From: Mariluticola halotolerans
Lineage (GTDB): Bacteria > Pseudomonadota > Alphaproteobacteria > Rhizobiales > Devosiaceae
Length of the DNA stretch: 64,000 nucleotides
Assembly (NCBI RefSeq): GCF_021611515.1
Contig: NZ_CP090960.1
Span: 3,144,001 to 3,208,000 of the forward strand
Reading direction: 5' to 3'
Part shown: positions 17,242-26,743 of the stretch, piece by piece
How the letters are laid out: the number at the start of each line of letters is the position of its first letter
Position numbering within the stretch: the stretch's first letter is position 1
Translations under genes and position numbers: made by a program
The notes under the pieces: generated by a model
Told to the model about the DNA's origin: nothing
Database searches by the model: none
The model's input: the letters and a program-made list of their open reading frames with translations, nothing else

Positions 17242-18054
17242 TCACACCCGGTTTGAGTGTTCAACCTGTTTAGGCGTGGCGAGGTAGCCGAGGCGTTCGG
17301 ACAGGTCGTTGGCCGCGCCGACGAGGCTGGCGACATAGGCCTCATGATTGCGCAAGCCATCTTCCTTGGGGGTTACCAGACAGAGTGTTGCCACGCAGGT
17401 GCCATCGGTCTGATAAACAGGGGCGGCGAAACAATGGGTGAAATTTTCAACCGTGCTGTGGAAGGTGAAGAAGCCTTCAGCAGCTGCCTGCCGCACTTCG
17501 GCTATAAATTGGGCAGGATCAAGTTTTTCGCCGCGAGGGAGAACGAAGTCTTCGGGCGGGATGAAGTCGAGAATTTCCTCGTCGCTTAAATGCGACACAA
17601 GAAGGCGGCCGGAGGCCGTCCAGGGAATGGACACCAGTTCACCGACATTGGCAGAAATGCGGAAAGGGCGAAGGCCCTCATGCATTTTGGCCACTGTGTA
17701 CTTGTTGCCCTCCAGCAGGCAGAGCTGAGAGGTCTCCCGGGTTTCCGTGGCGAGATGGGTCAGGAGGGCTTCGCTCTCACGGATCAGATCGAAATGATCG
17801 GAATAAGCGGTGCCCAGAAAATAGAGACGACGGCCAAGAAAAACCCGCCCGTCATCATCGTGATATTCAAGCATGCCCCGCCCGAGCAGCAGGTTGATCA
17901 GCTCATAGACCGACGAGCGCGGGGCCCCGATGGCGACTGCAATCTCGTTGGGGCGCATGGGCTGGCGCCGTGCGCGGAGGAATTCGAGAATCTCGAATGC
18001 GCGATCCAGACCGCGTGTGCGGCGTGATGCAATATCCTCTGCTCCGGCGGCCAT
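17242..18054 (-). CDS. IclR family transcriptional regulator
   Basis: 270 residues. N-terminal winged helix (GLDRAFEILEFLRARRQPMRPNEIAVAIGAPRSSVYELINLLLGRGML) and the C-terminal GAF-like IclR effector domain (GRLLVSHLSDEEIL). Last gene of the minus-strand run that starts with the amino acid binding protein at 21536, 53 bases after the RidA gene, so it probably regulates that operon. Confidence 0.93.
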   Translation of the reverse strand: MAAGAEDIASRRTRGLDRAFEILEFLRARRQPMRPNEIAVAIGAPRSSVYELINLLLGRGMLEYHDDDGRVFLGRRLYFLGTAYSDHFDLIRESEALLTHLATETRETSQLCLLEGNKYTVAKMHEGLRPFRISANVGELVSIPWTASGRLLVSHLSDEEILDFIPPEDFVLPRGEKLDPAQFIAEVRQAAAEGFFTFHSTVENFTHCFAAPVYQTDGTCVATLCLVTPKEDGLRNHEAYVASLVGAANDLSERLGYLATPKQVEHSNRV

Positions 18055-18107
18055 GCTTCATCCTTGCGAAACGTCAAATGGGGCGGCTCATTCACCGCCC
18101 CCGTTAT

Positions 18108-18497
18108 CTAGGCTTTGTCGGCGCGATAGGCAATGCAATCGACTTCCACCTTGCAATCGACCATCATCCTTGACTGAACGCAAGCGCGGGCAGGGGGATT
18201 GTCGCCGAAATACTCCGCGAAAACGCCGTTAAAGCTCCAGAAATCGCGCGGGTCATCAAGCCAGACGCCGATGCGCACGATGTCTTCGGGGCCATAGCCG
18301 GCTTCCTTGACGATGGTCAGCATATTGTCGATGGCGCGGCGGCTTTCCTCGATGATGCCGCCCTTGACGATCTCGCCATTTTCCATTGCCACCTGGCCGG
18401 AGACATAAAGCCATCCGCCAGCTTCAACAGCCCGGGCAAAGGGCAGCGGCTTGCCGCCTGCACCGATTTCACCGGCGCCGAAGCGTTTGATAGTCAT
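18108..18497 (-). CDS. RidA family protein
   Basis: 129 residues, typical RidA length. Conserved VSGQVAMENGEIVKGG near residue 33 and the C-terminal PPARACVQSRMMVDCKVEVDCIA. The classical site is R-x-C-x-Q; here it reads ARACVQSRMMVDCKVEVD, with Arg and Val-Gln shifted, so imine deaminase activity is likely but not certain. Follows the transporter ATPase by 16 bases. A RidA partner suits import of an amino acid or opine that is oxidised or eliminated to an imine. Confidence 0.85.
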   Translation of the reverse strand: MTIKRFGAGEIGAGGKPLPFARAVEAGGWLYVSGQVAMENGEIVKGGIIEESRRAIDNMLTIVKEAGYGPEDIVRIGVWLDDPRDFWSFNGVFAEYFGDNPPARACVQSRMMVDCKVEVDCIAYRADKA

Positions 18498-18513
18498 GGG
18501 TATTCTCTCTCTT

Positions 18514-19284
18514 CTAGTTAAAGCTTGATGTTTTGAGGAATTCAGCGAGCCGCTCTGTCTTGGGCTTGATGAACATTTCTTTCGGGTCGCCCTCTTCGCC
18601 GATTACGCCCCCATTCATGAAGATGACGCGGGAGGAAACTTCGTAGGCAAAACGCATTTCGTGGGTGACCAGCAGCATGCTCATGCCGTCAGAGGCCAGA
18701 TCCTTGATGACCTGCAGCACCTCGCCAACCAGTTCCGGATCGAGGGCGGAGGTGACCTCGTCAAACAGCATCAGGCGGGGGGCCATGGCGATGGCGCGGG
18801 CGATGGCGACGCGCTGTTGCTGGCCACCGGACAACTGGCTGGGATAATGGTCGGCGCGTTCAGCCAATCCAACGCGGTCGAGCCATTTCTCGGCAATGGC
18901 GCGGGCTTCGTCACGGGACATGCCTTTGGTCTTGATCAGGCCGAGCATGACATTGGCGGCTGCGGTCATATGCGGAAACAGGTTGAACTGCTGAAAGGCC
19001 ATGCCGGTCAGGGCGCGCTGCCGGGCAATTTCCTTTTCGCTTTTGCGCTTGCGGTTACCACCGATCTGCTCGTAGCCGATTTCCTCGCCATCGAGCAGGA
19101 TGCTGCCGCCTTGAAAATCCTCGAGCATATTGATGCAACGCAGCAGGGTGGTCTTGCCCGAGCCGGATGAACCGATGATCGAGATCACTTCGCCTTGGTC
19201 CATTGTGCAATCGACGCCCTTGAGGACTTCGACTTCACCGAACAGTTTGCGAAGGGACCGGATTTCGAGAAGATGTTCGCTCAT
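18514..19284 (-). CDS. Polar amino acid-type ABC transporter ATP-binding protein
   Basis: 256 residues from 19284, chosen because AGGA lies just upstream and the N-terminus [23 protein letters not shown] matches the family; the longer reading overlaps the permease. Walker [10 protein letters not shown], signature [17 protein letters not shown], Walker [17 protein letters not shown], the standard GlnQ/HisP set. Ten bases after the permease stop. Confidence 0.93.
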   Translation of the reverse strand: MSEHLLEIRSLRKLFGEVEVLKGVDCTMDQGEVISIIGSSGSGKTTLLRCINMLEDFQGGSILLDGEEIGYEQIGGNRKRKSEKEIARQRALTGMAFQQFNLFPHMTAAANVMLGLIKTKGMSRDEARAIAEKWLDRVGLAERADHYPSQLSGGQQQRVAIARAIAMAPRLMLFDEVTSALDPELVGEVLQVIKDLASDGMSMLLVTHEMRFAYEVSSRVIFMNGGVIGEEGDPKEMFIKPKTERLAEFLKTSSFN

Positions 19285-19294
19285 ACAGGTATTC

Positions 19295-19960
19295 CTAGGA
19301 CGGGATTGTGGTCTTGCGTTCGACATATTTGCCGAGCTGCTCGATGCTGAAATTGATGACGAAATAGAGGAGCCCTGCGAAGAAATAGAACTGCAGGCTC
19401 ATGAAATTCCGCGAGATGATTTCCTGACTGCGTAACAGCAGTTCCGCGACGCCGATGACCGAGAGAAGGGTGGATGCCTTGACCATCTCGGCGGCGGTGT
19501 TGACCCAGGTTGGCAACATCTGGCGCAGTGCTTGCGGCCATAATACCGATGTGAAGGTCTGGCGGAACGACAGGCCAATGGCCTTGGCCGCTTCCGTTTG
19601 GCCGGGTGGAATAGCCTGGAGAGCGCCGCGCAAAATCTCACCAATATGGGATGAGCAGAATACGGACAGCGCCAGAACACCGGCCTCAAAAGGGCTCAGG
19701 TCGACGCCGATGGTGGACAGAATGTAGAAACTGGCCAGAACGAGCACCAGAACCGGGGTGCCACGCACGAAATCGGTATAGGCGCGCACAAAGAACCGGA
19801 GCAGCCGATTGCCATAGGTCAGCGACAGGCCGACGAAAATGCCAAGGATTGAACCGGCAATGATGGCCAGGGCCGAGATGGAGATCGTCATGCCGAGGCC
19901 CTTGAGCAGCGGAATGCGGGCGATCCAGATCTCGTTAAAAAACAGGAGAAGGTCGTTCAT
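19295..19960 (-). CDS. Polar amino acid-type ABC transporter permease (second)
   Basis: 221 residues of the HisM/GlnP family with [17 protein letters not shown] and the EAA loop [28 protein letters not shown]. Begins three bases after the preceding permease stop, forming a heterodimer with it. Confidence 0.92.
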   Translation of the reverse strand: MNDLLLFFNEIWIARIPLLKGLGMTISISALAIIAGSILGIFVGLSLTYGNRLLRFFVRAYTDFVRGTPVLVLVLASFYILSTIGVDLSPFEAGVLALSVFCSSHIGEILRGALQAIPPGQTEAAKAIGLSFRQTFTSVLWPQALRQMLPTWVNTAAEMVKASTLLSVIGVAELLLRSQEIISRNFMSLQFYFFAGLLYFVINFSIEQLGKYVERKTTIPS

Positions 19961-19963
19961 GAT

Positions 19964-20626
19964 CTAGCGCCCTATCGTTAAACGGCGTTCGATCTGCCGC
20001 ATGATGGCGGCCAGGATCGTGCAGGTGAAAACATAAAGGGCGGAGGCGACGAGCCATGTCTCGACCACGCGGAAGCTTTCGACATTGATCTTGCGGGCTT
20101 CAAAGGTCAGCTCTGGCACGGCAATGGCTGCTGCCAACGAGGTGTCCTTGAACAGCGAGATCAGTGTGGAGGAAAGCGAGGGCAAGACGTTGCGCAACAT
20201 CAGCGGGATGATGATCGAGGTGCGGATCTGCATCGGTTTCAGCCCGATGGCCAGACCGGCTTCCTTGAGCCCCTGCGGAATGGAGAGCAGGCCGGCGCGG
20301 AAAACTTCGGCGAGATAAGCGCCGGAATAGATCGCAAGAGTTGCAACAAAGCTCTCTATCTTGCCCAGACGTATGCCGAGCTGGGGCAGGGCGAAATAGG
20401 CAAACAGAATGAGTACCAGAATAGGCAGGTTGCGGATGATAGTGACGTAGAGCATGGAAACACGCTGCAGCCAGACATGGCGCGAGGTGAGACCAAAAGC
20501 GGTAATCAGTCCGATTGCGGCACCGATCAGAATGGCGACAAAAGCCAGCTCCAGGCTAAGCAGCAAGCCGGCAAGAAGCTGATCAAAATTGCGCCAGACA
20601 ACGGCGAAGTTCAGGGTATAGCCCAT
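19964..20626 (-). CDS. Polar amino acid-type ABC transporter permease (first)
   Basis: 220 residues, HisM/GlnP family: IIRNLPILVLILFAYFALP and the EAA loop EAGLAIGLKPMQIRTSIIIPLMLRNVLP. Separated from the binding-protein gene by a 61-base spacer with a strong hairpin. Confidence 0.92.
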   Translation of the reverse strand: MGYTLNFAVVWRNFDQLLAGLLLSLELAFVAILIGAAIGLITAFGLTSRHVWLQRVSMLYVTIIRNLPILVLILFAYFALPQLGIRLGKIESFVATLAIYSGAYLAEVFRAGLLSIPQGLKEAGLAIGLKPMQIRTSIIIPLMLRNVLPSLSSTLISLFKDTSLAAAIAVPELTFEARKINVESFRVVETWLVASALYVFTCTILAAIMRQIERRLTIGR

Positions 20627-20652
20627 GATATCGTTGTGCCCTGCAAGGTTGG

Positions 20653-20683
20653 TTCAGGGCGGACGCATGCCGCCCGCCCTGAA
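20653..20683 (-). terminator. Intra-operon attenuator hairpin after amino acid binding-protein gene
   Basis: TTCAGGGCGG pairs exactly with CCGCCCTGAA across an 11-base loop, just after the binding-protein stop at 20688. Same placement as the hairpins at 12515, 25757 and 34580. Confidence 0.65.
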
Positions 20684-20687
20684 AATC

Positions 20688-21536
20688 TTATTTGAATTCG
20701 ACCGGGAAGCCGATCTGCGGCGGGGTCAATTCCTTGCCGAACCAGGTCTTGAACGAGGTTGCGTAGAAATCGAATTCAACACCGGTCATGGCTTCGTGCA
20801 GGGCGGTGTTGACGAAATGCAACCAATCCTGGTCGCCACGGGCAACGGCGCAGGAATAGGACTGGGGGTTCCAGCCATAGCCCGCATCTGTGTAGCGGCC
20901 GGGGTTCTGGGTCATGAACCAGGCGAGTGAAGACTGGTCGGTCGCAACAGCGTCGGCGCGACCGGCGTTGAGAGCCTGGTAGATGAGATCGGGGGAGTCA
21001 TACTGGTCAACCGTCGCTTCGGGCAGAGCGGCGTGGACCATGTCTTCTGCATAAACATTCTGCAGGACCGAAACTGTGACCTTGCTGCCGGCAGCTTTCA
21101 GTGCATCGTAATCAGCATATGCACCGTCGGCTTTCATCATCAAGCCAACGCCTTCGCGATAATAGGGAATGGAAAATGCAACCTGCTGGGCGCGTTCGCC
21201 GGTAACGGTCATGAACTGGCAGGTCAGGTCAACCTTGCCTGTTGTGATGTTGGGAATACGGGCATCCGAGGACTGGTTGACGTATTCAATCTTGTCGGGG
21301 TCGCCAAACAGCGCCTTGGCGACAATGCGGCCCATATCGACGTCAAAACCCTGAAGCTGGTCATCGGCACTTTTGAAATGCCACGGCGCATTGGTGCTGC
21401 CGGTGCCCATGACGAGGTGGCCGCGTGCGAGCACTTCATCAAGTTTGCTGTCTGTGTTTTGAGCAATTGCGGGTGTCATTGAAAGCAGTAAGGCGGTGGT
21501 CAGCGAGAGTGCGCTAACGCGAAACGAAGTCATCAT
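20688..21536 (-). CDS. Family 3 amino acid-binding periplasmic protein
   Basis: 282 residues from 21536, where AGGGGA precedes MMTSFRVSALSLTTALLLSMTPAIAQ, a Sec signal with cleavage near AIAQ. The longer reading lacks a signal. SBP_bac_3 pattern: LVMGTGSTNAPWHF, DVDMGRIVAKALFGD, VDLTCQFMTVTGERAQQVAFS, with the family's conserved Arg replaced by a Thr-Gly-Glu-Arg variant. First gene of the operon that ends in RidA and IclR. Ligand unknown. Confidence 0.92.
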   Translation of the reverse strand: MMTSFRVSALSLTTALLLSMTPAIAQNTDSKLDEVLARGHLVMGTGSTNAPWHFKSADDQLQGFDVDMGRIVAKALFGDPDKIEYVNQSSDARIPNITTGKVDLTCQFMTVTGERAQQVAFSIPYYREGVGLMMKADGAYADYDALKAAGSKVTVSVLQNVYAEDMVHAALPEATVDQYDSPDLIYQALNAGRADAVATDQSSLAWFMTQNPGRYTDAGYGWNPQSYSCAVARGDQDWLHFVNTALHEAMTGVEFDFYATSFKTWFGKELTPPQIGFPVEFK

Positions 21537-21573
21537 CCTGGTTCCCCTGTTAAGCTTGTTGTTGTCCAATATA

Positions 21574-21589
21574 GCAGACATATGTCTGC
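21574..21589. promoter_or_regulatory. Perfect 16-bp palindrome upstream of amino acid ABC operon
   Basis: GCAGACATATGTCTGC is fully self-complementary and lies 38 bases upstream of the binding-protein start. Its position in the promoter region suggests an operator, most simply for the IclR regulator encoded at the end of the same operon. The rest of the AT-rich gap to 21903 holds no convincing gene. Confidence 0.55.
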
Positions 21590-21903
21590 AATCTCGGATT
21601 TGCACATTCCGCAACAGGTGGGGGCGTATGTCAAGAACCAATATTTTTTGTCACATTACGATGGTCCCGCAGACGAATGCCTTTACATTAGCATTTGTTA
21701 ATTCTTTAAATTAAGTAGTTTTATTAATGTTTTAGCTGGAATTTTTGCATTAGCTTTGGCCCCGGATTTACTGGGCGGGGTTGTGCATTCACAGTTCAAC
21801 CTCAGCTGCCGGTTCATTTTATTTTGCCGGCGGCGGTGTGGGTAATTTTGCCCGACCGGCTGCAAACTCGTTGTTGCGTGCAATTTCATTTGAGGAAAAC
21901 GTT

Positions 21904-23472
21904 ATGCGGTTGAGTGCTTTTTCGAGCCTTGTTTTCATTACGCTAGCTGCCACTGGAGATGTCAGGGCGCAAACGATTGTGCCGGGTGTTACACCTGCAA
22001 GTGATGTGACGGCGCTGGCGGAAAACGGTTTGACGCTGGCCCTCGAAACCTTGCCCGCAACAATCACGGATATTATGGCGCGCAGTGGCGTGCCGGGCAT
22101 TGCAGTTGCGGTCGTGCAGGGCGGGGAAACAGTTTTTATCGACGGGTTTGGCGTGCGTGACATGGAAACTGGCGCGCCGGTTACGCCGGAAACAGTCTTC
22201 CAGATTGCGTCAATTTCGAAATCGATTTCAGCGACGGTAGGCGCGGTTGCTGTCGCCAAGGGTATTGTGTCCTGGGATGATACGGCGCGCCGCTATCTGC
22301 CCGATCTCGAACTCTCGGACGCTTACGTGACAACTCATGCAACAATCGGCGACTTCTTTTCTCATCGCACCGGCTTGCCGATGGCGGTGGGCGATGAGCT
22401 GGAGGATTTGGGTTTTGAGCGCGATGCCATTCGCGCCCGGTTGGCGCAAGTGTCGCTTGATGCGTTCCGCACCTCATATCACTATGCCAATTTCGGGATT
22501 ACCATCGGGGCCGAAGCGATCGCCGCCGCGTCCGGGATGGATTGGGGGACACTGGCGGATAAAACCCTGTTTGAACCGCTTGGCATGAACTCTACCAGTT
22601 TCCGGCATGATGATCTGGCCAACCGTTCCAATTTTGCCCGGTTGCACAGTTTTGAGAATGGCCGCTTTGAGGCGCTTTATCAGCGTGATGCCGACGCTCA
22701 GGCACCAGCGGGCGGGGTGTCATCGAATGTCCTGGATATGGCAATCTGGATGAAAGCGCTGTTGGCGGGCCAGGTGCCGGGTGTCGAGGACGCCTTGTTC
22801 GCTGATGCGTTGCTTCCTGCCTTGCAGCCGCAAACGGTCAGCGGCCGCAGTGCCGGGGCCGACGGGCGCAGCAGCACTTATGGCTATGGCTTCAATGTCG
22901 GTGTGACCGCCAGTGGCCGGCCCAATATGAGCCATTCCGGTGCATTCCTTCTCGGGGCGGCTACGCATTTTCAGATGATTCCCAATGCTGATATCGGCAT
23001 TGTGGTTCTCACTAATGGCGGACCGATTGGTGTGCCGGAAGCGATTGCAGCGCATTTTCTGGATGTGGTGCAGTTTGGCGAGGCGTCGCGCGACTGGTTT
23101 GCAGCCTATAATCATGTGATGAGCCCGCTTTATGCGCCAGTCGGTGATCTTGCTGGCGTCGAACCGTTGGCGACTGCGGAAATGGCGCGGGCATTGGCGG
23201 ATTATGCGGGGGTTTATACCAATCCTTACTTCGGCACCGCACATTTGGTGATTGAGGATGACGAATTGGTCGCGCTTCTTGGGCCGGATGAGCAGCGCTA
23301 TCCTTTGGCGCGCTGGTCTCCCGACGTTTTTGCGATGATCCCCCGACATGAAAACGGGCCAGCTGGTTCCTTGTCATCGGTGCGGTTTGCGACAGAGGCC
23401 AATGCCGTGTCAGGCTTCACGATCACTTATCTCAATGGGAACGGGCTGGCTGTGTGGACGCGCCAACCCTGA
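21904..23472 (+). CDS. Exported serine hydrolase of the beta-lactamase class C / penicillin-binding family
   Basis: 522 residues. Start 21904 follows TGAGGAAAA and gives a signal peptide MRLSAFSSLVFITLAATGDVRAQ. Catalytic Ser103-x-x-Lys106 in IASISKS, Tyr194-Ala-Asn196 in HYANFG, and HSG near residue 344 in MSHSGAF, together the class C / esterase EstB set. About 120 C-terminal residues form an extra beta-rich domain such as is common in PBP4*/ClbP-like proteins. Not necessarily a beta-lactamase; D-aminopeptidase or esterase activity is as likely. It stands alone. Confidence 0.85.
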   Translation: MRLSAFSSLVFITLAATGDVRAQTIVPGVTPASDVTALAENGLTLALETLPATITDIMARSGVPGIAVAVVQGGETVFIDGFGVRDMETGAPVTPETVFQIASISKSISATVGAVAVAKGIVSWDDTARRYLPDLELSDAYVTTHATIGDFFSHRTGLPMAVGDELEDLGFERDAIRARLAQVSLDAFRTSYHYANFGITIGAEAIAAASGMDWGTLADKTLFEPLGMNSTSFRHDDLANRSNFARLHSFENGRFEALYQRDADAQAPAGGVSSNVLDMAIWMKALLAGQVPGVEDALFADALLPALQPQTVSGRSAGADGRSSTYGYGFNVGVTASGRPNMSHSGAFLLGAATHFQMIPNADIGIVVLTNGGPIGVPEAIAAHFLDVVQFGEASRDWFAAYNHVMSPLYAPVGDLAGVEPLATAEMARALADYAGVYTNPYFGTAHLVIEDDELVALLGPDEQRYPLARWSPDVFAMIPRHENGPAGSLSSVRFATEANAVSGFTITYLNGNGLAVWTRQP

Positions 23473-23480
23473 GCACCAAT

Positions 23481-24137
23481 CTAGGCAGATAGCGCCTTGG
23501 ACTGCGCGAAGAGATATTCCATCAATTCGCGTGTGGTTGCGGCAGCGCGTTCTGCGTCGCCCGCCACAATGGCCTTGCAGACTTCAGCATGACCTTCGGC
23601 GGATGTGCTGAGGCCATCATTGCCATAATACTGGTACCAGAAGCGGCGGCTGTGGATCTGCAAGGGTGCGAGAATACGCGGCAGAAAGGGATTGGCTGCG
23701 GCATTGCTGATCGCTTCGTCCAGCGCTTTGTCCTCTTGCAGGAAGCCGAGGGTGTCGCCGGATGCAGCGCAGGCCAGCATCGCCTCGGTGCATTTCTGAA
23801 TGGTTTCCCGGTCATGCGGGCCGGCAAAGCGTGCCGCGGAGCGGGCAAGAAGCGGCTCCAGGGTGACACGTGGTTCGATGGCGCGGGGATAATCCTCGGG
23901 CCGGATTTCAGAAACCATCACGCCCAGGCGCGGACGCACCTCGGTCAGGCCTTCAAGGGTCAGTCGCTGAATGGCTTCGCGCACCGGGGTGCGGCCGAAA
24001 CCAACGGCATCGATTATGCTTTTTTCAGTCAGCAGGCTGCCGGGACGGAATTCCAGCGTCACGATTTTGTACTCAATCGCGAGATAGGCGCTGTGCACGA
24101 GCGACAGGGTTGATTTTTCTGGAGATTTCTCGCTCAT
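23481..24137 (-). CDS. GntR family transcriptional regulator, FCD subfamily
   Basis: 218 residues: winged helix with SLLTEKSIIDAVGFGRTPVREAIQRLTLEGL and an FCD domain with the Asp/His-type metal pocket region RDFV-like DKALDEAISNAAANPFLPRIL. Divergent from the LIV-type transporter and hydroxyproline-type enzymes and therefore their likely regulator. Confidence 0.9.
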   Translation of the reverse strand: MSEKSPEKSTLSLVHSAYLAIEYKIVTLEFRPGSLLTEKSIIDAVGFGRTPVREAIQRLTLEGLTEVRPRLGVMVSEIRPEDYPRAIEPRVTLEPLLARSAARFAGPHDRETIQKCTEAMLACAASGDTLGFLQEDKALDEAISNAAANPFLPRILAPLQIHSRRFWYQYYGNDGLSTSAEGHAEVCKAIVAGDAERAAATTRELMEYLFAQSKALSA

Positions 24138-24307
24138 TGGCCCAAGCTCAATTCGAGGTGGCGGTATGCGCTATATTCGTGTGCGGATATCATGCGAGCC
24201 TCCCTCTGCCGGTTCTTGTTTCGGGTTTTCCCCGATTTGTCGCTTCCAGCGGCTTCTGAATTGGGCATTTAGATAGTTCAGATCCGTACAAGCTGCAACA
24301 TACTATC

Positions 24308-24418
24308 GATATATCTATAAACTGTCAGGCTGCGTTGTGAGCAATATACCCAGCGATGGCTGCGTCCGCTTGCCTCTCTTTGCCACGAAAGATCTGAGAA
24401 TTCGGCTTGATATATCTA
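24308..24418. promoter_or_regulatory. Pair of GATATATCTA sites in the gntR / LIV-transporter gap
   Basis: GATATATCTA occurs at 24308-24317 and again at 24409-24418, each containing the 8-bp palindrome GATATATC. Both are in the 483-base gap between the divergent GntR gene and the binding-protein gene. AT-palindromes of this kind are bound by several FCD-type GntR proteins. No other feature is seen in the gap. Confidence 0.45.
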
Positions 24419-24626
24419 AAATGCACCAATAATGTTCATGATGATTGGTTGTGTGCCGGGGTGGGTTTTGGAATGCCAATACCGTCGTCAGTACCAGCTG
24501 ATAAAGGCAGGCGGCCCGCTATTCCTGTTCTTCAGGGATGACGCGCGCCGAATGTGAGTTGACCGAATCTGGCTGGCCCTTGCGTCCGAAGTCAGACGGG
24601 AACCAAACACACGGAGGATTATGTAC

Positions 24627-25742
24627 ATGCACGTATTTTCAAAGGCCGTCGCGGCAGGGGCGCTGTTTGCGCTGACCGCCGGTTCGGTTGCAGTGGCCCA
24701 GGATACGATCGCTATTGGCGTTCAGGTGCCCACGACCGGTTCTGAAGCCACCTATGGGCAGGATATGGCGAATGCCGTGGAAATCGCCCAGGAAGAAATC
24801 AACGCAGCGGGCGGTGTATTGGGCAAAAAGCTGACCATGGTTATCGGCGACAGTGCCTGTGATCCGCAGCAGTCTGTCAACGCGGCGAGCAAGATCGTTT
24901 CCCAAAACGTTGTGGGCGCCGTTGGTGGCTATTGCTCCGGCGCAACCTTGCCGACCCTCAAGATTTATGGCGATGCCAATGTGCCTTTCGTCATTACCGC
25001 TTCGAACTCAACCCAGCTCATTCCCGCCAATCCGGGCAATGCGTTCATGATCAACTCAACGGGTGACGAGCAGGCGACCAAGGCTGTTGAATTCCTGTCG
25101 AGCAAGGGCGTTACCACGCTGGCGATTGTGAACCAGGGCGATTCCTATTCACAGGATCTGGCTGATCTGGCCCGTGATGCCTGGACGGAAGCCGGTCATG
25201 AGGTTTCAACGTTCGAAACCGTCAACAAGGGCGAACAGGACTATTCTGCCGTTGTGACATCGATCAAGGCCGAGAATCCCGACGCTGTGTTCTGGACTGC
25301 CTATTATGCTGATGGTGGCTTGCTGATCCGTCAGCTGCGTCAGTCCGGGTATCAGGGCATCATTGCGGTTGGCGATGGTTCCAATTCTGCGAAACTGTTC
25401 GAGATTGCCGGTCGTGCCGGTGAGGGCGTATTTGCCTTCTCGAACCCGATTGCAGAGTTCCTGCCGGCTGCCAAGGCGTTTATCGACACCTATCAGGCCA
25501 AGTATGGCAATGCGCCTGGCCCCTATGCGCCACTGACCTATGACGGCATGCAGCTTCTGGCATGGGCGATCAACAAGGCAGGTTCCACTGATGCCGACGC
25601 GATCAAGGAAGCGCTGGCATCCGCTGACGGGCAAGAATGGCTCGCCGGCCCTATCTCGTTCACAGAACAGAACACTCTGGCTCGTTCCAACTTCATCGTT
25701 CTTGAAGGCAAGGACGGCGCCTGGGTTCGCGCAGAAGAATAG
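24627..25742 (+). CDS. Branched-chain amino acid-type ABC transporter, periplasmic binding protein
   Basis: 371 residues. GGAGG at 24613-24617 is nine bases from ATG 24627 but only three from ATG 24621, so 24627 is preferred. Signal peptide MHVFSKAVAAGALFALTAGSVAVAQ. LivK/LivJ pattern: IGVQVPTTGSEATYGQDMANAVEIAQEEINAAGGVLG, VIGDSACDPQQSVNAASKIV, GAVGGYCSGAT. In this genomic setting the ligand may be a proline derivative rather than leucine; this is inference. Confidence 0.93.
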   Translation: MHVFSKAVAAGALFALTAGSVAVAQDTIAIGVQVPTTGSEATYGQDMANAVEIAQEEINAAGGVLGKKLTMVIGDSACDPQQSVNAASKIVSQNVVGAVGGYCSGATLPTLKIYGDANVPFVITASNSTQLIPANPGNAFMINSTGDEQATKAVEFLSSKGVTTLAIVNQGDSYSQDLADLARDAWTEAGHEVSTFETVNKGEQDYSAVVTSIKAENPDAVFWTAYYADGGLLIRQLRQSGYQGIIAVGDGSNSAKLFEIAGRAGEGVFAFSNPIAEFLPAAKAFIDTYQAKYGNAPGPYAPLTYDGMQLLAWAINKAGSTDADAIKEALASADGQEWLAGPISFTEQNTLARSNFIVLEGKDGAWVRAEE

Positions 25743-25756
25743 TATCTGCATTCGGT

Positions 25757-25783
25757 CGGCCGGTGCCCTTCGGGTGCCGGCCG
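25757..25783 (+). terminator. Intra-operon attenuator hairpin after LIV binding-protein gene
   Basis: A 12-bp stem (25757-25768 with 25772-25783, two G-U pairs) with a TTC loop, 14 bases after the binding-protein stop and before the livH-like gene. No U-tract, so partial termination or mRNA end protection. Confidence 0.65.
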
Positions 25784-25828
25784 GTTGAAGCGCGCGGGGG
25801 CTGCTGCGCTTTTCTGAGGGGATAGGAT

Positions 25829-26743
25829 ATGAGCGTTTTCGACATCATAGCGCATCAGTTGGTCAACGGGCTTGTGCTCGGGTCCTTCTATGCGCTGGTT
25901 GCTCTTGGCTACACGATGATCTTCGGCGTCATCAAACTTTTGAATTTCGCTCATGGCGATTTGTATATGGTCGGTGGCTTTACCGGCTTCATCATTCTTT
26001 CGGCTATTTCAAGCGTTGTCGGTGGAGACTGGTTTGGCATTTTTGTTGCCATGTTCCTCTCCATGATCGCTGTTGGCTGTCTTGGTGTGGTGATCGAGCG
26101 CATTGCCTATCATCCAATGCTGGGTGCGCCACGTTTGTCCATTCTCATTACGGCGCTGGCGGTTTCGCTTGTGCTGCAAAACACTGTTCTGGCGCTGACA
26201 GGCGGGCAATATACTGCTTTCAGGACGGATATCGGCTTCGGTGGTGTCGATATTGGTGGTCTGTTCATCACCTATAATCAGATGGTGCTCGTTGGCACGG
26301 CCGCGATCCTGATGATCGCGCTGCAGGTGTTTGTCACCCGCACGCAATATGGCCGGGCCATGCGGGCTGTCGCCATCGACAAGGACATGTGCCAGTTGAT
26401 GGGGATCAACGTGCCCGCCATTATCGGCGTCACCTTTTTCATCGGCTCGGCGCTTGCCGCCGCCGCCGGTACCATGGCCGGGGCCTATTATGGTTCGGTC
26501 TGGTATTTCATGGGCTTTCTGGTCGGTCTCAAGGCGTTCACCGCCGCGGTGATCGGTGGCATTGGTTCCATTCCCGGGGCCATGCTGGGGGGATTGATCC
26601 TTGGTCTGCTGGAGGCTTTCGGTACGCAGATTCCGGGCATTGGCAGTGAATGGAAAGACGTCTTTACCTTCGTCGTGCTCATTCTGGTGCTGGTGTTCAA
26701 GCCTACCGGGCTGTTGGGTAAATCCGAGCAGGAGCGCATGTGA
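25829..26743 (+). CDS. livH: Branched-chain amino acid-type ABC permease, LivH family
   Basis: 304 residues with about eight membrane segments. Signature GLVLGSFYALVALGYTMIFGVIKLLNFAHGD at the N-terminus and MGINVPAIIGVTFFIGSALAAAAGTMAG later, both typical of LivH. Start 25829 follows GAGGGGATAGGA. Symbol given by family; substrate uncertain. Confidence 0.92.
   Translation: MSVFDIIAHQLVNGLVLGSFYALVALGYTMIFGVIKLLNFAHGDLYMVGGFTGFIILSAISSVVGGDWFGIFVAMFLSMIAVGCLGVVIERIAYHPMLGAPRLSILITALAVSLVLQNTVLALTGGQYTAFRTDIGFGGVDIGGLFITYNQMVLVGTAAILMIALQVFVTRTQYGRAMRAVAIDKDMCQLMGINVPAIIGVTFFIGSALAAAAGTMAGAYYGSVWYFMGFLVGLKAFTAAVIGGIGSIPGAMLGGLILGLLEAFGTQIPGIGSEWKDVFTFVVLILVLVFKPTGLLGKSEQERM

Noticed and set aside
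21604-21716. Small AT-rich ORF ending at 21714 upstream of the serine hydrolase
   Set aside because: Its codon use does not match the genome, it has no convincing ribosome site, and it lies in a promoter-like AT-rich region.
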